The notes under the pieces are model-generated. The model had not been told where the DNA came from, made no database searches, and saw only the letters and a program-made list of their open reading frames with translations. A DNA stretch of 11,881 bases, taken from positions 1-11,881 of the forward strand of contig JAKPIR010000314.1 in NCBI GenBank assembly GCA_029549705.1, written 5' to 3'. The stretch comes from Pseudomonadota bacterium. Its GTDB lineage: Bacteria > Pseudomonadota > Gammaproteobacteria > Burkholderiales > Methylophilaceae. The translations under genes were made by a program, and so were the position numbers. Of the stretch, positions 6,121 to 11,881 are shown piece by piece; position 1 is the stretch's first letter; each line of letters opens with the position of its first letter.

Positions 6121-8106
6121 ATGGCAACACGTAAAGACCTAGCCAACGCGATTCGTGCGTTGTCGATGGATGCGGTACAAAAAGCTAACTCTGGTCACCC
6201 AGGCGCACCGATGGGCATGGCAGAAATCGCTGAAGAGCTTTGGAACCATCATTTAAGCCATAATCCAAAAAATCCAAACTGGTCAAACCGTGACCGCTTT
6301 GTGCTTTCTAATGGTCACGGCTCAATGTTAATCTATTCATTGCTACACCTCTCCGGTTATGCGTTGCCTATGGATGAACTCAAAACATTCCGTCAATTGC
6401 ATTCAAAATGTGCGGGTCACCCAGAGTACGGCTATGCACCTGGCGTTGAAACCACCACAGGTCCTTTAGGTCAAGGGATTGCCAATGGCGTTGGTTTTGC
6501 CATGGCTGAAAAATTATTGGCTAACCAATTTAACAAGCCAGGTCATGAAATTGTTGACCACAGTACTTACGTGTTCTTGGGCGACGGCTGTATGATGGAA
6601 GGCGTTTCTCACGAGGCTTGTGCATTGGCTGGCACTTGGGGCTTGGGCAAATTGACAGCGTTCTGGGATGACAACGGTATTTCAATCGACGGCCACATTG
6701 AAGGCTGGTACACAGACGATACCGCGAAACGTTTCGAGTCATATGGCTGGCACGTTCAATCTGTAGATGGCCACGACGTTGCAGCAATTGGTGCTGCCAT
6801 CGCTGCGGCTAAAAAAGTCACTGACAAACCATCATTAATCTGCTGTAAAACCGTGATTGGTATGGGTTCACCAAACAAATCGGGTTCACATGACTGCCAC
6901 GGTTCTGCATTAGGTGAAGCTGAGGTAGCTGCAACACGTGCAAACATCGGTTGGCCACATGAGCCATTTGTGATTCCAGCAGATGTATACGCTGGTTGGG
7001 ATGCAACGGCTAAAGGTGCTGCGGCTGAAGCAGCTTGGAATGATAAATTTGCTGCATACGCAAAAGCTTACCCAGCAGAAGCGGCTGAATACAAACGCCG
7101 TATGGCAGGTGATTTGCCAGCTAACTGGAAAGCAGAAACAGATAAAATCATCGCTGCAATCAATGAAAAAGCAGAAGGCAACGCAAGCCGTAAAGCTTCA
7201 CAAAACGCAATTGCAGCCCTTGCACCATTATTGCCAGAATTCTTAGGTGGTTCTGCTGACTTAACTGGTTCTAACTTAACTTCATGCGGCAGCTTTACCC
7301 ATGTGGATGCGAAAAAACCTGGTAACTACATCTCTTACGGTGTACGTGAATTCGGTATGGCAGCAATCATGAACGGTATGGCACTGCACGGTGGTTTACT
7401 ACCATTCGGCGGCACGTTCCACATGTTCTCAGACTACATGAAGAGCGGTATGCGTATGTCTGCATTGATGCATCAACGTGTTGTTTATGTGTTAACGCAT
7501 GACTCTATCGGTCAAGGTGAAGATGGTCCAACGCACCAACCAGTAGAAAACACTTCTGGCTTACGTTACATTCCTCGTATGGATGTATGGCGTCCAGCTG
7601 ACGCAACTGAAACAACAGTGGCTTGGGTTGCTGCAGTTGAGCGTAAAGATGGTCCAACTAGCTTAGTGCTTTCACGTCAAAACTTGGCTGGTGTTAAGCA
7701 CGATGCTAAAGACTTTGATTTAATCCGTAAGGGTGGTTATGTGTTCTCAGATTGTGCTGGTAAAGCTGATGTGATCATTATCGCTAACGGCTCTGAGTTA
7801 GACTTGGCAGTGAAAGCGGCTGCTGAATTGAGCGCAGCAGGTACGAAGGTACGCGTGGTTTCAATGCCATCGACAAACGTATTTGACCGCCAAGACAAGG
7901 CATACAAAGACAGCGTATTGACTGCAGGTGTTAAACGCGTGGCTGTTGAAGCTGCTCACCCAGACTTCTGGCGTAAATATGTTGGTTTAGAAGGCGCGGT
8001 TGTGGGTATCGACACCTTTGGTGAGTCAGCACCTGGTGGCGCGCTGATGAAACATTTCGGCTTCACCGTTGAAAATGTAGTGGCTACTGTTAAGTCGGTG
8101 CTTTAA
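6121..8106 (+). CDS. tkt: Transketolase
   Basis: This 661-residue thiamine-diphosphate enzyme moves two-carbon ketol units between sugar phosphates, for example xylulose 5-phosphate to ribose 5-phosphate or erythrose 4-phosphate. It acts in the cytoplasm in the pentose phosphate pathway and, in methylotrophs, in ribulose 5-phosphate regeneration. Visible motifs are 'SGHPGAPMG' with H26; the ThDP/Mg motif from GDG 154-156 to N185; and 'REFGM' with E410, matching the catalytic Glu411 of E. coli TktA. The segment 'HDSIGQGEDGPTHQPVE' is the typical substrate and cofactor loop. Length is that of a normal full transketolase. The start is supported by AGGGAG (6109-6114), 6 nt before the ATG. Codon use is strongly skewed to GGT, CGT, CCA and AAC compared with its neighbours, suggesting high expression. 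A hairpin terminator follows at 8152-8186. Confidence 0.98.
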   Translation: MATRKDLANAIRALSMDAVQKANSGHPGAPMGMAEIAEELWNHHLSHNPKNPNWSNRDRFVLSNGHGSMLIYSLLHLSGYALPMDELKTFRQLHSKCAGHPEYGYAPGVETTTGPLGQGIANGVGFAMAEKLLANQFNKPGHEIVDHSTYVFLGDGCMMEGVSHEACALAGTWGLGKLTAFWDDNGISIDGHIEGWYTDDTAKRFESYGWHVQSVDGHDVAAIGAAIAAAKKVTDKPSLICCKTVIGMGSPNKSGSHDCHGSALGEAEVAATRANIGWPHEPFVIPADVYAGWDATAKGAAAEAAWNDKFAAYAKAYPAEAAEYKRRMAGDLPANWKAETDKIIAAINEKAEGNASRKASQNAIAALAPLLPEFLGGSADLTGSNLTSCGSFTHVDAKKPGNYISYGVREFGMAAIMNGMALHGGLLPFGGTFHMFSDYMKSGMRMSALMHQRVVYVLTHDSIGQGEDGPTHQPVENTSGLRYIPRMDVWRPADATETTVAWVAAVERKDGPTSLVLSRQNLAGVKHDAKDFDLIRKGGYVFSDCAGKADVIIIANGSELDLAVKAAAELSAAGTKVRVVSMPSTNVFDRQDKAYKDSVLTAGVKRVAVEAAHPDFWRKYVGLEGAVVGIDTFGESAPGGALMKHFGFTVENVVATVKSVL

Positions 8107-8144
8107 CAAGCTGACACGGCAACAAAGCTTTTTAGCTTGAGTTT

Positions 8145-8214
8145 GCTAGTTAATAAGGCACCTCATGGCGGGGTGCCTTATTTTTTAAGGCTAGCTAATT
8201 ACAGGGCTAGTTAA
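8145..8214 (+). repeat. Three GCTAG[T/C]TAA direct repeats around the tkt terminator
   Basis: The 9-mer occurs at 8145-8153 and 8206-8214 (GCTAGTTAA) and at 8190-8198 (GCTAGCTAA), flanking and following the tkt terminator, with start spacings of 45 and 16 nt. It could be a protein-binding motif for gap control, or chance in AT-rich sequence. Confidence 0.25.
8152..8186 (+). terminator. Intrinsic terminator after tkt
   Basis: A perfect 11-bp inverted repeat, AATAAGGCACC (8152-8162) and GGTGCCTTATT (8172-8182), with a 9-nt loop, leads into six Ts (8181-8186). It lies 46 nt after the tkt stop and 56 nt before gap, so gap probably needs read-through or its own promoter. Confidence 0.88.
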
Positions 8215-8241
8215 GAATTTTTTATTATTTTAGGAATCACC

Positions 8242-9261
8242 ATGGCAATCCGAGTGGCAATAAATGGGTATGGGCGTATTGGTCGTATGGTATTGCGTGC
8301 GCTATATGAATCTGGTCGTAAAGATATTGAAATCATTGCGATTAACAGTGCGGGATGTGACGCCGAGAGTAACGCGCACTTAACCCGCTATGATAGCGCG
8401 CATGGCCGTTTTCCATTTCCTGTAGGTGTGGATGGTGACGATATGATTATTGGCAGCCAAAAAATCAAAACGTATGCAACACGTAATCCTGCTGAACTAC
8501 CTTGGCGTGATCTGGCCATAGATATTGTTTTAGAATGTACTGGTGCCTTTAATAGCAAGGCAAAATCGCAAGCGCATATCGATGCTGGGGCTAAAAAAGT
8601 ATTGTTATCTGCGCCAGGTGATAAAGATATCGACGCAACTATCGTTTATGGCGTTAATCACGACACCATCAAAGCAAGCCACACCGTGGTTTCAAATGCT
8701 TCGTGCACCACGAATGGTCTGGCGCCAATGGTGAAACCTTTGCATGAAAAAATAGGTATTGTGAACGGGCTGATGAATACCATACACTCTTACACCAATG
8801 ACCAAGTGCTGACGGATTCGCACCATGCAGACATGCGTCGTGCGCGCTCTGCCACCACCTCGCTCATTCCAACGAAAACAGGTGCCGCAGCAGCAGTTGG
8901 CCTAGTATTGCCTGATTTAAATGGAAAGCTGGACGGTTTCGCGATTCGCGTTCCGACGCTCAATGTATCGATTGTTGATTTAACTTTTACTGCTTCACGA
9001 CCAACGACAAAAGAAGAAATTAACCACATCATGCATGAGGCTGCAGGTAGTGGTACATTAAAAGGTATTTTGTCCTACAACGAAGCGCCTTTAGTTTCAG
9101 TGGATTACAACCATACCAATTTTTCATCTAATTTTGATGCTACGCTCACAAAAGTAACCAAAGATGGCTTGCTCGTTAAAGTTTGTGCATGGTATGACAA
9201 TGAATGGGGCTTTAGTAACCGCATGTTAGATAACGCTGTGGCAATGATGGCAGCAAAATAG
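8242..9261 (+). CDS. gap: Glyceraldehyde-3-phosphate dehydrogenase, type I
   Basis: This 339-residue enzyme oxidises glyceraldehyde 3-phosphate with phosphate to 1,3-bisphosphoglycerate. The Rossmann motif is 'INGYGRIGR' (7-15), the catalytic Cys is C155 in 'SNASCTTNGLAP', the catalytic His is H182 in 'NTIHSYTND', and the C-terminal 'WYDNEWGFSNRM' is intact. Two departures stand out. The Asp after the second Rossmann strand that selects for NAD (Asp32 in Bacillus numbering) is Ser36 in 'AINSAGCD', and the Leu187/Pro188 pair reads S193/H194; both are compatible with accepting NADP. The second Cys of the usual SCTTNC motif is Gly159. It could therefore be an NADP- or dual-cofactor GAPDH, but it is clearly not Epd by context. 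The start is supported by AGGAA (8232-8236), 5 nt before the ATG. pgk follows closely, so the two are co-transcribed. Confidence 0.96.
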   Translation: MAIRVAINGYGRIGRMVLRALYESGRKDIEIIAINSAGCDAESNAHLTRYDSAHGRFPFPVGVDGDDMIIGSQKIKTYATRNPAELPWRDLAIDIVLECTGAFNSKAKSQAHIDAGAKKVLLSAPGDKDIDATIVYGVNHDTIKASHTVVSNASCTTNGLAPMVKPLHEKIGIVNGLMNTIHSYTNDQVLTDSHHADMRRARSATTSLIPTKTGAAAAVGLVLPDLNGKLDGFAIRVPTLNVSIVDLTFTASRPTTKEEINHIMHEAAGSGTLKGILSYNEAPLVSVDYNHTNFSSNFDATLTKVTKDGLLVKVCAWYDNEWGFSNRMLDNAVAMMAAK

Positions 9262-9263
9262 AA

Positions 9264-9269
9264 AAGGAG
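9264..9269 (+). promoter_or_regulatory. Ribosome binding site deciding the pgk start
   Basis: AAGGAG lies 7 nt before the ATG at 9277 and only 4 nt before the in-frame GTG at 9274. The spacing favours the ATG. The site begins 3 nt after the gap stop codon, which would allow translational coupling. Confidence 0.75.
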
Positions 9270-9276
9270 TGATGTG

Positions 9277-10458
9277 ATGTCAGTAATCAAAATGACCGAT
9301 TTGGATTTAAGCGGACAGCGTGTGCTGATTCGCGCCGATTTAAATGTGCCAGTGGCCAATGGAAAGGTAACCTCTGATGCGCGCATCACCGCATCCATGG
9401 CAACCATTGAGCATGCTCTGAACGCTGGTGCAAAAGTCATGGTGACGTCCCATTTGGGTCGTCCGGAAGAGGGCGTTTATTCTGAAGAGAACTCTCTTAA
9501 ACCTGTGGTTGATGTCATTTCAACCAAGCTTGGAAAACCAGTGCGTTTAATTAAAGACTGGCTTGAAGGTGGCTTTGATGTGGCGGCTGGAGAATTAGTC
9601 GTTCTGGAAAATTGCCGTTTTAATAAGGGCGAGAAAAAAAGTACCGATGAACTGTCACAAAAGTATGCCAAACTGTGTGATGTGTTTGTGATGGACGCTT
9701 TTGGTACGGCACATCGCGCAGAGGCTTCAACGCACGGGGTGGCTAAATTCGCACCTATTGCAGCAGCAGGTATTTTGCTGGTGAATGAATTAGATGCGCT
9801 CACAAAAGCACTGCTTAGCCCAGCGCGTCCATTGGTCGCGATTGTTGGTGGCAGCAAAGTTTCCACTAAGTTGACCGTGCTTGAAAGTTTGTCTGAAAAA
9901 GTCGACCAACTGGTAGTGGGTGGAGGTATTGCCAATACTTTCTTAAAAGCTACTGGCAATGAAGTGGGTAAATCTTTATGTGAAGATGATCTCGTCCCTG
10001 TGGCGCGCACTTTAATGGATAAAATGAGCCAAAGAGGTGCAGCCGTGCCTGTTGCGGTAGATGTGGTTTGTGGCAAAAAATTTGATGCAAATGAGCCAGC
10101 AATCAAGAAAGACGTGGCAGACGTGGCAACTGACGATATGATTTTTGATATTGGCGCGAAATCTGCTAGTCAAATAGCGGAAGTCATTAAAAATGCAGGT
10201 ACTGTGGTTTGGAACGGGCCCGTAGGCGTGTTTGAATTTGACCAATTTGGCGAAGGCACTAAAACAGTAGCCAATGCGATTGCGAATACCAAAGCCTTTA
10301 CTTTGGCCGGTGGCGGAGACACAATTGCAGCCATCCAAAAATATGGCATTGAGGATAAAGTAGATTACATTTCGACTGCTGGCGGTGCCTTTTTAGAATT
10401 CTTGGAAGGTAAAGTATTACCTGCAGTTGAAATTTTAGAGCAACGCGCTAAAAAATAA
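9277..10458 (+). CDS. pgk: Phosphoglycerate kinase
   Basis: This 393-residue monomeric kinase transfers phosphate from 1,3-bisphosphoglycerate to ADP, giving 3-phosphoglycerate and ATP (reversible). All family blocks are present: 'VLIRADLNVPV' near the N-terminus, 'TSHLGRPEEG', 'ENCRFNKGE' and 'MDAFGTAHRAEAST' in the N-domain for phosphoglycerate binding. The C-domain has 'VGGSKVSTKL', 'VVGGGIANTFL', 'VWNGPVGVFEF' and the nucleotide-binding 'GGGDTIAAI' followed by 'STAGGAFLEFLEGK'. Length is typical. A GTG one codon upstream would add a single residue; the ATG is preferred on ribosome-binding-site spacing. It lies 15 nt after gap with no terminator between, so it shares gap's transcript. A terminator follows 25 nt after the stop. 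Confidence 0.97.
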   Translation: MSVIKMTDLDLSGQRVLIRADLNVPVANGKVTSDARITASMATIEHALNAGAKVMVTSHLGRPEEGVYSEENSLKPVVDVISTKLGKPVRLIKDWLEGGFDVAAGELVVLENCRFNKGEKKSTDELSQKYAKLCDVFVMDAFGTAHRAEASTHGVAKFAPIAAAGILLVNELDALTKALLSPARPLVAIVGGSKVSTKLTVLESLSEKVDQLVVGGGIANTFLKATGNEVGKSLCEDDLVPVARTLMDKMSQRGAAVPVAVDVVCGKKFDANEPAIKKDVADVATDDMIFDIGAKSASQIAEVIKNAGTVVWNGPVGVFEFDQFGEGTKTVANAIANTKAFTLAGGGDTIAAIQKYGIEDKVDYISTAGGAFLEFLEGKVLPAVEILEQRAKK

Positions 10459-10483
10459 TTGGCCCCTAATATTGAGCGCTTTG

Positions 10484-10508
10484 AAAATGGGGCTTATAGC
10501 CCCATTTT
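10484..10508 (+). terminator. Intrinsic terminator after pgk
   Basis: A perfect 10-bp inverted repeat, AAAATGGGGC (10484-10493) and GCCCCATTTT (10499-10508), has a 5-nt loop. The GC-rich core ends in TTTT with AATTT after it, so the T-tract is short but the stem is strong. The A-rich left arm would also give a U-tract on the opposite strand. It separates gap-pgk from pyk. Confidence 0.78.
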
Positions 10509-10561
10509 AATTTCATCGCTTACATCATGAATAGTGAAAGCGACATTTAGTATAGAAAATT

Positions 10562-10566
10562 AAGGA
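10562..10566 (+). promoter_or_regulatory. Ribosome binding site supporting a TTG start for pyk
   Basis: AAGGA sits 5 nt before TTG 10572-10574. An in-frame stop at 10548-10550 and the lack of ATG or GTG between it and the TTG leave this as the only start that keeps the conserved N-terminal strand. Confidence 0.7.
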
Positions 10567-10571
10567 AAAAT

Positions 10572-11881
10572 TTGACGTTACGTAAAACAAAAATTGTAGC
10601 TACCCTTGGGCCGTCATCTTCCAGTGAAGAAATGCTTGCACGCATGATAGCTGCTGGCGTGAATGTGGTGCGCCTGAATTTTTCACATGGCTCAGCCGAG
10701 GAGCATATCAGGCGTGCGGAGATTGTGCGGAATATCGCCGCAAAATTAGGGCGTCCTGTCGGTGTGCTGTGTGATTTGCAGGGCCCGAAGATTCGCATTG
10801 GTAAATTCGAGCTAGGTAAAATCACCTTAAAAATGGGCGATATTTTTATTCTGGATGCAGATTGCGAGTTAGGTAATCAAGATCATGTCGGGCTTGATTA
10901 TAAAACATTACCGCAAGAGGTTGAAGAAGGCGTGGTGTTGCTATTGGATGATGGCCGTATTACGATGCAGGTGGATCGCGTAAAAGGCAACCAGATTCAT
11001 TGTGTCGTTTTAAGTGGCGGTGTGCTGAGTAACAATAAGGGCATCAATCGTCAGGGCGGCGGTTTGTCAGCCGACGCCTTAACAAAAAAAGACCGTGAAG
11101 ATATTAAAACCGCCGTCAAGTTAGAAGCGGATTATATTGCGATGTCATTTCCAAAAAATGCCCTCGATGTTGAGTTAGCCCGAACTTTGGTAAAAAAAGC
11201 AGGGGGGAATTCGAGCATTGTTGCCAAAATTGAACGGGCTGAGGCGATTGAAAATCTGGAGGCAATTATTGAAGCCTCTGATGCCATTATGGTTGCCCGT
11301 GGTGATTTAGGGGTAGAAGTGGGCGATGCTGCGGTGCCGGGGCTGCAAAAGCGCATGATACGTATGGCGCGGGCACAAAATAAATTAGTGATTACGGCCA
11401 CACAAATGATGGAGTCAATGATTACTAGCCCGATTCCTACACGCGCGGAAGTTTCAGATGTTGCCAATGCAGTGCTGGATGGTACGGATGCAGTCATGCT
11501 TTCAGCAGAAACAGCCGCGGGGCAATACCCATTAGAAACGGTACAAGCTGTGCATCGTGTGGTGATGGAAGCCGAAAAAGAGTACATCAATCAATATCAC
11601 GCACAAAAGTCAGACCAAGTATTTATGAAAACAGATGAAGCGGTGGCTGCTGCGGCAATCTACACTGCAAAACACTTGAAGGTAAAAGCCATCGCGGCAC
11701 TGACGCAGTCGGGCAATGCTGCACAATGGCTATCGCGTGCCGATGCTGAAGTCCCCATTTACGCGTTGTCACCTGATAAATTTGCACGTAGAAAATTGAC
11801 GCTGCACCGTGGTGTGTACCCATTCCCCATTGAGCAAGGTAGTAAAAAACGGGACGAAGTGCTTAACGAGATGGAGCAAGT
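10572..11881 (+). CDS. pyk: Pyruvate kinase (PykA-like), 3'-truncated by window edge
   Basis: 436 complete codons are visible of a protein normally about 480 residues long; the frame runs off the window intact. It converts phosphoenolpyruvate and ADP to pyruvate and ATP, the last step of glycolysis. The N-terminus reads TLRKTKIVATLGPSS, then 'VRLNFSHGS', 'CDLQGPKIRIG', 'LLLDDGRI' in the B-domain region, and 'SNNKGIN'. The active-site signature 'IVAKIERAEAI' holds K219 and E221, with D245 in 'VARGDLGVE' completing the metal site; 'ITATQMMESMI' and 'DGTDAVMLSAETAAG' follow. The sequence resembles the E. coli PykA branch more than PykF. The start is TTG, the only option after the stop at 10548-10550, with AAGGA 5 nt before it. 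It lies 113 nt after pgk, beyond a terminator, and no good promoter is evident in that gap. Confidence 0.96.
   Translation, partial: MTLRKTKIVATLGPSSSSEEMLARMIAAGVNVVRLNFSHGSAEEHIRRAEIVRNIAAKLGRPVGVLCDLQGPKIRIGKFELGKITLKMGDIFILDADCELGNQDHVGLDYKTLPQEVEEGVVLLLDDGRITMQVDRVKGNQIHCVVLSGGVLSNNKGINRQGGGLSADALTKKDREDIKTAVKLEADYIAMSFPKNALDVELARTLVKKAGGNSSIVAKIERAEAIENLEAIIEASDAIMVARGDLGVEVGDAAVPGLQKRMIRMARAQNKLVITATQMMESMITSPIPTRAEVSDVANAVLDGTDAVMLSAETAAGQYPLETVQAVHRVVMEAEKEYINQYHAQKSDQVFMKTDEAVAAAAIYTAKHLKVKAIAALTQSGNAAQWLSRADAEVPIYALSPDKFARRKLTLHRGVYPFPIEQGSKKRDEVLNEMEQ

Noticed and set aside
9274..9279. GTG at 9274 as the pgk start
   Set aside because: It sits only 4 nt from the ribosome binding site; the ATG at 9277 has better spacing and gives the usual N-terminus.
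9477..10106. 209-residue open frame on the minus strand inside pgk
   Set aside because: It is antisense to highly conserved pgk codons and its product shows no recognisable motif.
10511..10571. Possible pyk promoter with a TATAGA -10 at 10551-10556
   Set aside because: No sequence near TTGACA lies at 16-18 nt spacing, so the match is too weak to annotate.
1..11881. New defence system, mobile element, CRISPR array or biosynthetic cluster
   Set aside because: All genes belong to recognisable housekeeping or common metabolic families, and there are no spacer-repeat arrays, transposases, integrases or attachment-site duplications.

Overview
This window looks like ordinary chromosome from a betaproteobacterium, most likely in or near the Methylophilaceae (Methylotenera-like). 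That placement is inferred from the moderate, fairly AT-leaning base composition, the tkt-gap-pgk-pyk gene order, and the style of the proteins (DUF748 protein, RsmE, CNHC-type thioredoxin-like protein). No methanol- or RuMP-specific gene is present, so the family-level call is tentative. No mobile element, CRISPR array, rRNA or tRNA is visible.

Layout. Positions 1-3033 hold the 3' part of a large DUF748/AsmA-like envelope protein whose start lies outside the window. It faces, tail to tail, rsmE (3214-3948, minus strand), which encodes the 16S rRNA m3U1498 methyltransferase. A 91-nt divergent region with overlapping candidate promoters separates rsmE from a thioredoxin/peroxiredoxin-like gene (4040-4606), which is followed 36 nt later by a Gfo/Idh/MocA-family oxidoreductase (4643-5707). 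A 413-nt non-coding stretch (5708-6120) then leads into central carbon metabolism: tkt (6121-8106), gap (8242-9261), pgk (9277-10458) and the first 436 codons of pyk (10572 to the window end). Clear hairpin terminators follow tkt and pgk, so the cluster appears to be divided into tkt / gap-pgk / pyk units despite sharing one strand.

How the genes work together. Transketolase interconverts sugar phosphates (pentose phosphate, RuMP or Calvin cycle regeneration) and yields glyceraldehyde 3-phosphate. GAPDH, phosphoglycerate kinase and pyruvate kinase carry that triose to pyruvate with ATP formation. Similar clusters are common in betaproteobacteria, often with fba next, so fba is a reasonable expectation beyond the right edge.

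The more unusual signals are mainly non-coding. A hairpin-plus-tail repeat occurs twice (3083-3165 and 5763-5846). The tkt upstream region also contains a long stem-loop with G-U pairs that favour the plus-strand RNA (5872-5924) and an AT-rich dyad (5985-6009). In proteins, the GAPDH lacks the Asp usually linked to NAD preference and has Gly in place of the second Cys of its active-site motif. I found no convincing new multi-gene system.
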